Shown: positions 25,234 through 33,286 of the stretch, piece by piece
Position numbering within the stretch: the stretch's first letter is position 1
Layout of the letters: every line of letters starts with the position of its first letter
Source of the DNA: Mycobacterium sp. 852013-50091_SCH5140682
Lineage (GTDB): Bacteria > Actinomycetota > Actinomycetes > Mycobacteriales > Mycobacteriaceae
NCBI RefSeq assembly: GCF_001665685.1
Contig: NZ_LZTB01000100.1
Coordinates: forward strand, 248,001 to 312,000
Reading direction: 5' to 3'
Length of the DNA: 64,000 nucleotides
Notes under the pieces: generated by a model
Database searches by the model: none
What the model saw: the letters and a program-made list of their open reading frames with translations, nothing else
What the model was told of the DNA's origin: nothing
Translations under genes and position numbers: made by a program

Positions 25234-26940
25234 TCAGGCCTTCAGATCGCGCACCGCTTCGATGCGGGCCTTGAGCTGATCGGTCGTCGCCGCGGCCACC
25301 GGCGGCCCACCGCAGATACGACGCAACTCGTTGTGGATCCAGCCGTGCGGCTTGCCGGTGCGGTGATGCGCGATGGTCACCAACGCGTTGAGTTCGCGAC
25401 GCAATTCCCGGATCTGGCCGTGCGTGGTGCGTGGCGGCGGGGGACCACCCGCTACCGCCGCCTGGGCAGTGCGCTTGTTGAGTTGTTCATCTTGCCTGCG
25501 GCGCAACAGGTCTCGCATCTGCTCGGCATCGAGCAGGCCCGGGATGCCGAGATAGTCGGCTTCCTCGTCACTGCCTGCCGGGGTTGCGGTGCCGAACGAG
25601 GCGCCGTCGAAGATGACCTGGTCCAGTTCGGCATCCGCGCCGAGGGACTCGAAGCCGTTCTCCAGCTCACTCTTCTCGTCCTTGCGCTTTTCGGCGGCGT
25701 CGAGCGCCTCGTCGTCGAGCCCGTCGGACTCGCGGTGGGGCTTGCCCAGCACGTGGTTGCGCTGCGCTTCCATCTCGCTGGCCAGAAGCAGCAGATTGGG
25801 CACCGAAGGCAGGAAGATGCTGGCGGTCTCACCGGGGCGCCGCGATCGCACGAACCGGCCGATGGCCTGGGCGAAGAACAGCGGCGTCGACGCGCTCGTG
25901 GCGTACACACCGACGGACAGCCGTGGGACGTCGACGCCCTCGGACACCATGCGCACCGCGACCAGCCACCGGCTGGTGCTCTGCGAGAACTGGCTGATCC
26001 GGTCCGAGGCGGCCGGATCGTCGGAGAGCACCACGGTAGGGGCCTCGCCGGTGATCTTGGTCAGCAGGTCGGCGTAGGCGCGGGCGGTGGTCTGGTTGGT
26101 GGCGATGATCATGCCGCCTGCGTCGGGCACGTGCTGACGCTTCTGCTGCAACCGCTTGTCTGCCGCGGCGATCACCGCGGGCATCCATTCGCCGGCCGGG
26201 TTCAGCGCTGTGCGCCAGGCCCGCGCGGTCTGCTCGGCGGTCAGCGGTTCGCCGAGGCGCGCGGCGTGTTCCTCGCCGGCACTGTCGCGCCAGCGGGCCT
26301 CGCCGGAATACGCCAGGAACACCACCGGCCGCACCACGCCGTCGGCCAGCGCGTCGGAGTAGCCGTACACATGGTCGGCCGTGGATCGTTGGAAACCGGC
26401 GCTGTCGGTTTCGTACTTGACGAAGGGAATCGGGCTGTCGTCGCTGCGGAACGGGGTACCGGTGAGGGCGAGGCGCCGTGTCGCGTCGTCGAACGCCTCG
26501 CGCATCGCGTCGCCCCAGCTCTTCGCGTCACCGCCGTGGTGGATCTCGTCGAAGATCACCAGCGTCTTGCGGCTCTCGGTGCGCACCCGGTGCCGCGTGG
26601 GGTGACTGGCCACCTGGGCGTAGGTGACGACGACGCCGTGGTACTCGGCCGACGTCTGCGAATTGGAGTTGCTGAACTTCGGGTCGAGAGCGATGCCGTT
26701 GCGCGCCGCGGACTGCGCCCACTGGATCTTGAGATGCTCGGTGGGCACCACCACGGTGACCGCGTCGACCGTGCGGTCGGCCAGCAGCTCCGCCGCGATC
26801 CGCAGCGCAAACGTCGTCTTACCCGCGCCGGGGGTGGCCACCGCCAGGTAGTCCCGTGGCTTGGCGGTCAAGTACTTCACCAGCGCCTTGCGCTGCCAGC
26901 CCCGCAATGCCTGGGTGCTGGGCGCTGCATCAGCCCGCAC
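25234..26940 (-). CDS. DEAD/DEAH-box (SF2) helicase
   Basis: Superfamily 2 helicase of 568 aa, cytosolic, acting on DNA or RNA with ATP. Walker A ATPGAGKTT is at 35-43, motif II DEIHH at 131-135, motif III LTGTP at 159-163, and motif VI QAIGRFVRSRRPG in the second RecA domain, the layout of SSL2/RadD-like enzymes. A charged C-terminal region (about 395-560) has a His-rich end (TIAHHRTGKPHGWIHNELRR) that may bind nucleic acid. GTG 26940 has AGGAG 8 nt upstream. It stands alone, with the cupin gene 73 bp upstream on the same strand. A DNA-repair role is likely but not shown. Confidence 0.85.
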   Translation of the reverse strand: MRADAAPSTQALRGWQRKALVKYLTAKPRDYLAVATPGAGKTTFALRIAAELLADRTVDAVTVVVPTEHLKIQWAQSAARNGIALDPKFSNSNSQTSAEYHGVVVTYAQVASHPTRHRVRTESRKTLVIFDEIHHGGDAKSWGDAMREAFDDATRRLALTGTPFRSDDSPIPFVKYETDSAGFQRSTADHVYGYSDALADGVVRPVVFLAYSGEARWRDSAGEEHAARLGEPLTAEQTARAWRTALNPAGEWMPAVIAAADKRLQQKRQHVPDAGGMIIATNQTTARAYADLLTKITGEAPTVVLSDDPAASDRISQFSQSTSRWLVAVRMVSEGVDVPRLSVGVYATSASTPLFFAQAIGRFVRSRRPGETASIFLPSVPNLLLLASEMEAQRNHVLGKPHRESDGLDDEALDAAEKRKDEKSELENGFESLGADAELDQVIFDGASFGTATPAGSDEEADYLGIPGLLDAEQMRDLLRRRQDEQLNKRTAQAAVAGGPPPPRTTHGQIRELRRELNALVTIAHHRTGKPHGWIHNELRRICGGPPVAAATTDQLKARIEAVRDLKA

Positions 26941-27013
26941 CCGAGGACTCCTCTCAGTCGGAAAGCAGTCTAGGCCAGTGCCTTACGTCAGCGCATATCC
27001 GCAGGACGCGTCG

Positions 27014-27520
27014 TCAGATGAAGAAGTTGTCGTTCTTGATGAACCACTCGGTGCGTTCATCGTCGCTCATGTCCGCCAGCTGGGCGAACCCCTCGAAGTA
27101 GACCTCGCGCGGCGCGCCAGGAGCAAACAGCATCAGCAACGACGTCGGCGCGTCGGACTCGTTGCGGAAGCCGTGGATCCCGCCCGGAGGCACGTAGAGG
27201 AAATCGCCGGCGTTGCCGTCCATCCACTCGGTGCCGTCGTAGAGCCGCACGGTGCCTGACAGTACGAAGAAGGACTCGGACATGGCCCGGTGGAAATGGG
27301 GACCCGGGCCGCCGCCTTTGGGGCTGATGTCCACCCGGTACAGGCCGTAATCACCGTTGGTCTGTTGCTGATTGGCCAGATAGTGGTACTTGACCAGGCC
27401 GAAGGAGTCGTAGTCGGGTGGTGGTCCACCGTTTTCCGGGGCGCGCCGGAGCGAGGCGCTGACTTCCGGTTCGTTCTTGGTATAGCGGGCCGGGGGATAG
27501 GGCGGCACGACAAGCGACAC
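27014..27520 (-). CDS. Cupin-domain protein
   Basis: Single-cupin protein of 168 aa. The metal-binding first motif is GPHFHRAMSESFFVLSGTV (His-x-His followed by Glu) and the second is GDFLYVPPGGIHGF (His). The cofactor and substrate are unknown; such proteins are often dioxygenases or isomerases, or merely bind small ligands. GTG 27520 follows AAGGGC. It is divergent from the deacetylase gene (97 bp between starts). The C-terminal piece MSDDERTEWFIKNDNFFI is a short helix end. Confidence in the fold is high, in any role low. Confidence 0.8.
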   Translation of the reverse strand: MSLVVPPYPPARYTKNEPEVSASLRRAPENGGPPPDYDSFGLVKYHYLANQQQTNGDYGLYRVDISPKGGGPGPHFHRAMSESFFVLSGTVRLYDGTEWMDGNAGDFLYVPPGGIHGFRNESDAPTSLLMLFAPGAPREVYFEGFAQLADMSDDERTEWFIKNDNFFI

Positions 27521-27616
27521 GCCCTTGAGCGTAGCCGTGCCCAGGCTCGATGCCAGGCAGCTAATCCACAGTTTGCGGACACGTGGGGTTCAACCTGCGC
27601 GCCTACCATCCGCCAT

Positions 27617-28387
27617 GTGATCACCCGGCGGGCTTTTCTGGCCGCCACCGCTGTCGGTTCGTTGGCCGCAGCCGGTGTGCCTCGCGCCTTCGCCGCCCCG
27701 ATTGCACCGGACCCGGGCAGTGTCGCGGCCACCAATCGCGGCCGGGCCCCGTCGCGGTGGGGGACCGCGCTGCCGGGCGTGCAGACGTCGTTCGCCCCCA
27801 GTGGCCGCCAGATCGCGCTCACCTTCGACGCCTGCGACGGCGCGTGTGACGACGCGTTGCTCAACACGCTGCAGAACTACGGTGTGCCCGCAGTGCTGAT
27901 GTTCAACTCCCGCTGGATCGACCGCAACCCCGACCGCGCCGCGCAGTTGGCGGCCAACCCCTTGTTCCAGATCGGCAATCACGGCACCCGGCATCTTCCG
28001 CTGTCGGTCACCGGACGGTCCGCCTACGGCATTGCGGGCACGAGGTCGGTCGACGAGGTGGTCGATGAGGTGTGGCGCAATCACCAGCGGCTCACCGCGC
28101 TGACCGGCAGGGAGCCCGTCTGGTTCCGGCCGGGCACCGCGTACTACGACGATGTGGCCGTCGACATCGTCCACCAGCTCGGCGAGCAACCGCTCGGCTT
28201 TTCGGTCAACGGCGACCGCGGTGCGAGGGCGTCGGCCGCGACGGTTCGTTCCAACGTCATGGCGGCGGCGCCCGGGTCCATCGTGGTCGCGCACATGAAC
28301 CACCCGAACTCGGGCACGCACGCCGGCATCGCCGACGCGATCCCGCAGATGCAGGCCGCCGGCTGGCAGTTCGTCACGCCGTCGTGA
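27617..28387 (+). CDS. Tat-exported polysaccharide deacetylase (NodB domain)
   Basis: Secreted or wall-located hydrolase of 256 aa removing acetyl groups from a carbohydrate. A twin-arginine signal is present (TRRAFLAATAVG, then AFAAP cleavage near 27). The NodB zinc-site motifs are TFDACDGACDD (Asp71/Asp74) and GNHGTRH (His122, His126), followed by RPGTAYYDD and VVAHMNHP. GTG 27617 is taken because it starts directly at the Tat signal. The gene overlaps the convergent SDR gene by 14 bp. In a mycobacterium, peptidoglycan or a wall glycan is the likely substrate; this is inferred. Confidence 0.85.
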   Translation: MITRRAFLAATAVGSLAAAGVPRAFAAPIAPDPGSVAATNRGRAPSRWGTALPGVQTSFAPSGRQIALTFDACDGACDDALLNTLQNYGVPAVLMFNSRWIDRNPDRAAQLAANPLFQIGNHGTRHLPLSVTGRSAYGIAGTRSVDEVVDEVWRNHQRLTALTGREPVWFRPGTAYYDDVAVDIVHQLGEQPLGFSVNGDRGARASAATVRSNVMAAAPGSIVVAHMNHPNSGTHAGIADAIPQMQAAGWQFVTPS

Positions 28388-29300
28388 TGTCCTGCAGGCT
28401 CGGGTAGCTCACCCCGGTCAGCTCCTCGGACACCGCCCACAACCGGCGCTGCGCGGCGGTGTCATGTGAGGCTGTGCTCGACGCGACGACCTTCGGGTAA
28501 CCCCGCTGCTCGCCCAGGCCGTCGGGGCCGAAGTACTGTCCGCCCAGCACACCAGGGTCGGTGGCGGCACGCAGCGTCGGCAGGGCGCCCATCGAGGCGC
28601 TCTGGAAGAGCGGTTCGGCCAGCTTGGTCACGGCGCCGACCAGCGGCGGCAGGTTGCGGGTCAGCTCGGTCCGCGATCCGCCGGGATGTGCGGCGGCGGC
28701 GATGGTGCGGGTGCCGGTGAGCCGCCGCTGCAATTCGTAGGTGAACATCAGATTGGCGAGCTTGGCCTGCCCGTAGGCGCCGACCCGGCTGTAGCCGAGG
28801 TCCCACTGCAGATCGTCGAACCGGATGCCGCGTGCGAAGCGATGGCCGATGCTGCTGACCGTCACCACGCGTGAGCCCGGCACTGCGAGCAGATGGTCGA
28901 GCAACAGGCCCGTCAGCGCGAAATGCCCCAGGTGGTTGGTGCCGAACTGCAGCTCGAAGCCGTCTTTGGTGGTCGATTTCGGGGTGAACATCACGCCGGC
29001 GTTGTTGATCAGCAGATCGATGGTGGGGTGGTTGGCGCGCAGCGCGTCGGCGGCCGCGTGGATCGAGTCCAGTGAGGTCAGGTCCAGTTCCTGCAGGGTG
29101 ACGCGGGCGCCGGGGTGGGTCTGCTCGATTTCCCGCGCGGCGTCTTTGCCCTTCTCGAGGTTGCGGACGGCCAGCACGACGTGGGCGCCCTTGGCCGCGA
29201 GCGCCTTGGCGGTTTCCAGTCCGAGACCGGTGTTGGCACCGGTGACGACGGCCGTACGGCCCGTTTGGTCCGGGATGTTGGCGGTGGTCCAGTGAGACAT
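28374..29300 (-). CDS. Short-chain dehydrogenase/reductase, second Rv0439c-like paralogue
   Basis: SDR of 308 aa that closely resembles the protein at 19342-20265: TGANTGLGLETAKALAAKGAHVV at the cofactor site, INNAGVMF, YGQAKLANLMFTYELQRRL with the catalytic Tyr and Lys, and EELTGVSYPS at the end. ATG 29300 follows AAGGAG by 7 nt; a longer frame to 29351 would run into the operators. It is divergent from a TetR gene with two operator copies between them, so it is probably the gene that TetR represses. The substrate is unknown; a lipophilic alcohol or aldehyde is typical for this branch. Confidence 0.88.
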   Translation of the reverse strand: MSHWTTANIPDQTGRTAVVTGANTGLGLETAKALAAKGAHVVLAVRNLEKGKDAAREIEQTHPGARVTLQELDLTSLDSIHAAADALRANHPTIDLLINNAGVMFTPKSTTKDGFELQFGTNHLGHFALTGLLLDHLLAVPGSRVVTVSSIGHRFARGIRFDDLQWDLGYSRVGAYGQAKLANLMFTYELQRRLTGTRTIAAAAHPGGSRTELTRNLPPLVGAVTKLAEPLFQSASMGALPTLRAATDPGVLGGQYFGPDGLGEQRGYPKVVASSTASHDTAAQRRLWAVSEELTGVSYPSLQDITTA

Positions 29301-29319
29301 GAGAGACTCCTTGTCGGGT

Positions 29320-29376
29320 AAAACGGAGAGAGCGCTCCGGTTGCGTTTCAACTATACGGAACGTGCGCCCCGTTTT
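29320..29376. promoter_or_regulatory. Tandem TetR operators between SDR and tetR
   Basis: Two related near-palindromes: site 1 at 29320-29342 (ACGGAGAGAGCGCTCCGG core) and site 2 at 29353-29376 (ACGGAACGTGCGCCCCGTTT core). Both fit A.ACGGA..G.GCGC.CCG.TT. Their starts are 33 bp apart, about three helical turns, so they lie on the same face of the DNA. They overlap the promoter zone of both divergent genes and fit autorepression plus control of the SDR. Confidence 0.6.
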
Positions 29377-29407
29377 GTCAACGCTGTGAGTGGTGAGGTG
29401 ATTCACG

Positions 29408-29956
29408 ATGCGCGCGGACGCTGCCCGCAACCGTGCCCGGGTGCTGGACGTTGCCTATGAGACGTTCGCGGCCGAGGGCCTGTCAGTGCCGATCGACGAG
29501 ATCGCTCGCCGCGCGGGGGTCGGAGCGGGGACCGTCTACCGCCATTTCCCGGCCAAAGAGGACCTGTTCCGTGCGGTGGTCGCCGAACGGATCCGGCTCA
29601 TCGTCGAGAAGGCCCGCACCCTACTGGCCGACGCAGACCCCGCCGAGGCGCTGTTCCTGTTCCTGCGGGCGATGGTGCTGCAGTGGGGTGCCACCGACAA
29701 AGGCCTGGTCGACGCGTTGGCCGGCCTGGGTATCGACGTAAACGGCGTGGTGCCCGAAGCCGAGGGTGAGTTCCTCGGAGCGCTCGGCGAGTTGCTCGCG
29801 GCGGCCCAGCGCGTGGGGGCCGTCCGCAGCGATGTCACCGTTCCCGAAGTCAAGGCGCTGCTCGTCGGCTGCCAGGCGATGCAGAGCTACAACGCCGGTG
29901 TGGCCGAGCGGGTCACCGATGTCGTCTTCGACGGATTGCGGGCCCGTCCGGAGTAG
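29408..29956 (+). CDS. TetR-family transcriptional regulator
   Basis: Repressor-type regulator of 182 aa. The N-terminal helix-turn-helix spans about residues 8-52 (AARNRARVLDVAYETFAAEG, then VPIDEIARRAGVGAGTVYRHFPAKEDLF). The rest is an all-helical ligand domain (LFLFLRAMVLQWGATDKGL), of the short type often seen beside mycobacterial SDRs. ATG 29408 follows GAGG by 10 nt. It is divergent from the SDR gene and followed after 10 nt by an F420-type oxidoreductase gene, so it may control both. Ligand unknown. Confidence 0.88.
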   Translation: MRADAARNRARVLDVAYETFAAEGLSVPIDEIARRAGVGAGTVYRHFPAKEDLFRAVVAERIRLIVEKARTLLADADPAEALFLFLRAMVLQWGATDKGLVDALAGLGIDVNGVVPEAEGEFLGALGELLAAAQRVGAVRSDVTVPEVKALLVGCQAMQSYNAGVAERVTDVVFDGLRARPE

Positions 29957-29966
29957 CGTCGGCCAC

Positions 29967-30800
29967 ATGAACTTCGGCATCGCGACGTTCGTCGACGACG
30001 ACAGCATCGATACGGTATCTCTGGCGCGCGCGATCGAAGAGCGGGGCTTCGCATCGCTCATCGTCGCCGAGCACAGCCACATCCCCGCGAGCCGGGAATC
30101 GGCCTATCCCAACGGCGGGGACTTGCCTGCGTATTACTACAACACGCTCGACCCGTTCGTCACGCTCGCCGCCGCCGCGGCAGTGACCTCCACGATCCAA
30201 CTCTTCACCGGCGTCGCCCTGCTCATCCAGCGCGACCCGATCCACACGGCGAAGGAAGCCGCGAGCATCGACCTCATCTCCGACGGCCGCTTCGTCTTCG
30301 GCGTCGGCGCAGGCTGGAACCTCGAGGAAATGCGCGACCACGGCACTGATCCGAAGACCCGCGGTGCGCGCCTCGACGAGAGCATCGAGGCCATCAAGGC
30401 GCTGTGGACCGACGAACCCGCCGAATATCACGGCAAGTACATCAACTTCGAGCTGTCCTACTGCCGTCCCAAGCCGGTCCAGAAGCCACACCCGCCGATC
30501 TACGTCGGCGGGAACTCCGACGCCACGGTCAAGCGCGTGATCCGTCACGGCGCGGGCTGGATATCCAACGCATTGCCGCGCGAAGCGTTGGCCAAACGGA
30601 TCGCCCAGATACGCGACGGCGCAGGCCACGATGTGCCGCTGGCGATGTTCGGCACGCCGCTCAAGCCTGACTATTGGCGCGCTGCCGAGGACCTCGGTTT
30701 CGGTCAACTCGGCCTGTTCCTGCCCTCGGTGGGCAAGGACGAGACGCTGCGGCTGCTCGACGACTATGCGGCGCAGGTACAGCAGTACCAATCCGGTTAG
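29967..30800 (+). CDS. LLM-class F420-dependent oxidoreductase
   Basis: Luciferase-like TIM-barrel oxidoreductase of 277 aa, probably using coenzyme F420 as is usual in mycobacteria. It has the family start MNFGIATFVDDDSIDTVSLARAIEERGF, the cis-peptide/cofactor region FTGVALLIQRDPIHTAKEAASIDLISDGR and GVGAGWNLEEMRDHG, and the PPIYVGGNSD segment. ATG 29967 lies 10 nt after the TetR stop, so the two are probably one transcript. The substrate is unknown. A second LLM protein is coded at 52750-53688 but the two are not close copies. Confidence 0.85.
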   Translation: MNFGIATFVDDDSIDTVSLARAIEERGFASLIVAEHSHIPASRESAYPNGGDLPAYYYNTLDPFVTLAAAAAVTSTIQLFTGVALLIQRDPIHTAKEAASIDLISDGRFVFGVGAGWNLEEMRDHGTDPKTRGARLDESIEAIKALWTDEPAEYHGKYINFELSYCRPKPVQKPHPPIYVGGNSDATVKRVIRHGAGWISNALPREALAKRIAQIRDGAGHDVPLAMFGTPLKPDYWRAAEDLGFGQLGLFLPSVGKDETLRLLDDYAAQVQQYQSG

Positions 30801-30809
30801 CCTTCACGG

Positions 30810-31367
30810 GTGAGGCGCAGAACCAACTGGTGGCTGGTCGCGTTGATCTCGGCCGCGGTGGTACTGAGCTGCGTCGGGTTGACGCTCGTGATCGGGTTCG
30901 TCGTCTTCTTCGTGTCTTTCGCCGACGACGACAATGTCGGTCCACATCAACTCGATGCCAAGGCGGCGGCCAAGGCGATGGAACAGCGGCGAATCGGCAT
31001 CCCCGCCGGATTCACCTTCGAGGCCATGACCGTGCAGCGGGTCTTCTCCGGAGCCGACGGATACACGGGTCGCTACGCGGCGGCCGGGCGCTTCGACGAC
31101 GCGGAACATGCTCTCGCGCAAGCTAATCCCGATTTCCCGGCGTTGCGGCGCGCAACCTGTGCCGACGAGATCGTGCATCACGACTTCGCGGAATTCGACG
31201 GGTTTCACTGCGACGCCCGCACCGAGCTGGCGGTCAGCACCCGGTCGCTGGACGGCGAGGATGTCCTGACCGACAACTACTCCGGCACCCCGCCCGACGC
31301 CGAGACCGTGCTGCTGGCGGGCAACGGCGATCAGGTGGAGCTCTTCGTGCTCTCGCGGGGGCATTGA
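30810..31367 (+). CDS. Single-pass membrane protein, function unknown
   Basis: Protein of 185 aa with a basic start (RRRTNWW), one long hydrophobic segment at about 8-37 and an exported part with a Cys pair (ATCADE, FHCDAR). It is of the small mycobacterial membrane-anchored type with an extracytoplasmic alpha/beta domain; no catalytic motif is seen. GTG 30810 lies 9 nt after the LLM oxidoreductase stop, suggesting co-transcription with tetR and that gene. No family name can be given with confidence. Confidence 0.65.
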   Translation: MRRRTNWWLVALISAAVVLSCVGLTLVIGFVVFFVSFADDDNVGPHQLDAKAAAKAMEQRRIGIPAGFTFEAMTVQRVFSGADGYTGRYAAAGRFDDAEHALAQANPDFPALRRATCADEIVHHDFAEFDGFHCDARTELAVSTRSLDGEDVLTDNYSGTPPDAETVLLAGNGDQVELFVLSRGH

Positions 31368-31420
31368 CGGGCAGTCGATATCCGCGCTGGCCGCACACTG
31401 CGCCGGGTTAGGTTTGTCGA

Positions 31421-33283
31421 GTGACGCGGGGGGAGCACGACCAGACCGATACGAGTGACGAGAACGACGGCCGGCGGGCGGCGCGTCGGCAGTACGCCAT
31501 CCCGGTAGGTCTGATGTTCGGGTCGTTGACAGCGGCTGTGCTGTGTCTGGGATATGCATGGCTGCAACGGTCTTCGCAATTGCCGAGCGAATCCGGCCAG
31601 CGTGCTGTCACATCCATGTTGTGGCGCACAACCATTGTCGTCGGCACCAGTGCATTGCTGGTGATCGGCTGCTTCATCGGGGCTCGCCTACGCGAGATAT
31701 CGGTGGCGCTGCGCGCACAGTTCTTGTCGTACGTATCACCGGCGCTCGTCGTCCTGGCGATCAGCGGGCTGATCGCCCTTGGCCATGGGCAGACCAAATC
31801 GGCCTTCGATGCCGGCGCCTCAGCGCAACAGACGTTGGCGCCGTCCGAGGTTGCCACAGTGGCGAAGTGGGCCTGGTGGTGTGCCTGTCTCGCCGTGGCG
31901 ATGATCGCAATCACGGCGGTCGCGGGGTATCTGTCGGCGTCGGCACATAACCAGCCCGCCGAAAAACCCGCCGCCTTGTTCACCAGTCCGGGACTGGCGG
32001 CCGTGGTGGCGCTCGCCGTGGTTGTCATCGTCGCCGTGGGCGTGGTAGCCACGACGGGCAGCCCGCCGGTCGGTGGCCAGACCGCGCCCCGCGTAGAGGC
32101 GCCAACCTTGACCACTGTCACCGGAAAAGTGGCCTACCGCATCAAACTCGATGCTCGATCAACCGCGGTACCTGCCGGCGCGGGATTCGTCCGCGTAGTG
32201 AAGTCGGACAGCAGCTATTCGAGTATGGCCTCCATCGAGGGATACGACGGGGCGACGGGCAAGCGCCGCTGGGTGTTCGGGCCGCGTCCGGACGTCGACG
32301 TGATCGGCTCGACCGGTGTGGGGCAAGAGAGCGTAGTGCTCGCCCGGAATGCCGACCTCTTCATCGGGTTGGACGCCACAACGGGAACGCAACTGTGGTC
32401 CAAACCCGCGGCGATGGACTGGCGCACCGGCCACCTCGAACGCTACCTGTCATCGAGCGTGATCCTCACGTCACGTCCGAACCCCGAGCCGCCCGGACCG
32501 ACCGCCGCAGGCAACGGCACAGCCTGGACGGCACTCGTTCCCCGCACGGGTGAAGTGCTGTGGACCAAGACCTTTCGCTATCACTGCGGCGCGGATGCCT
32601 ACGTGACCGACGGCTTTGTGGTGGTGCAGAGCTGTGAAACCAAGCCGGGTGTCGTCGCGGACCTCCTCGACCCGGCTACCGGCCAGTCGAAAGGCGAAGT
32701 CGCGATGTCCGCGGTCGGGGCCGATCCGGCGGATGTGGGGCCGGGCAAGGGATCGGTGACCGTCGCCGATGCTCGTGGCGGCGTGGCCTTGGTTACGGTG
32801 AGCAGATATGCGCAGCAGCGACGGGATAACTCATTCGTGGTGGACCTTGCTTCGGGGCGCGTCGTGCAGCAGGTGCCCGAGGGGCGCGGGGCGTCTTTCA
32901 TCGACGCGAAATCGCTTGTGATCAAGGAGTATCGGGGACGAGACCTGCCGGCATCGATGTCGATTCTGGATCTCGCATCCGGGAAAACCATTGCTGTGCA
33001 GTCATTCTGGAACCATTTCGGCTCCGACGGCGAGGGATTCGGGTTGTGGGCGCGAACCGGTGACGAATGGTCCACGTTCACCCCCGACGACGAGCGCCTC
33101 GTCATGGCAATGGCCTCGACGACTGACAAGTCATCGGTGCCGTTGCGGACTGTCAACACCGCAGGCGCGGTTCGCGTCTCCTCGTATCCGTGTGGCGAAG
33201 CAATGCAGGGCATCCCCGGAATTGCCGCAGTCCCAGGGGCATTGCTTGTCCGGTGCAACGATCAGTTCGTGGGAATCAGGTAG
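31421..33283 (+). CDS. Membrane-anchored beta-propeller (PQQ-like) protein
   Basis: Protein of 620 aa. Five hydrophobic segments occupy residues 25-220. The large exported C-terminal part has repeated blades ending in patterns such as YDGATGKRRWVFG, LDATTGTQLWSKP, VPRTGEVLWTKT and LDPATGQ, the typical PQQ-type beta-propeller repeat. Two Cys pairs (YHCGAD/QSCETK, YPCGEA/VRCNDQ) could be disulfides. GTG 31421 is used. It is convergent with a paralogue whose stop is only 3 bp away. No PQQ-binding or catalytic residues can be assigned, so a scaffold or wall-sensing role is as likely as an enzyme. Confidence 0.75.
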   Translation: MTRGEHDQTDTSDENDGRRAARRQYAIPVGLMFGSLTAAVLCLGYAWLQRSSQLPSESGQRAVTSMLWRTTIVVGTSALLVIGCFIGARLREISVALRAQFLSYVSPALVVLAISGLIALGHGQTKSAFDAGASAQQTLAPSEVATVAKWAWWCACLAVAMIAITAVAGYLSASAHNQPAEKPAALFTSPGLAAVVALAVVVIVAVGVVATTGSPPVGGQTAPRVEAPTLTTVTGKVAYRIKLDARSTAVPAGAGFVRVVKSDSSYSSMASIEGYDGATGKRRWVFGPRPDVDVIGSTGVGQESVVLARNADLFIGLDATTGTQLWSKPAAMDWRTGHLERYLSSSVILTSRPNPEPPGPTAAGNGTAWTALVPRTGEVLWTKTFRYHCGADAYVTDGFVVVQSCETKPGVVADLLDPATGQSKGEVAMSAVGADPADVGPGKGSVTVADARGGVALVTVSRYAQQRRDNSFVVDLASGRVVQQVPEGRGASFIDAKSLVIKEYRGRDLPASMSILDLASGKTIAVQSFWNHFGSDGEGFGLWARTGDEWSTFTPDDERLVMAMASTTDKSSVPLRTVNTAGAVRVSSYPCGEAMQGIPGIAAVPGALLVRCNDQFVGIR

Positions 33284-33286
33284 AGG

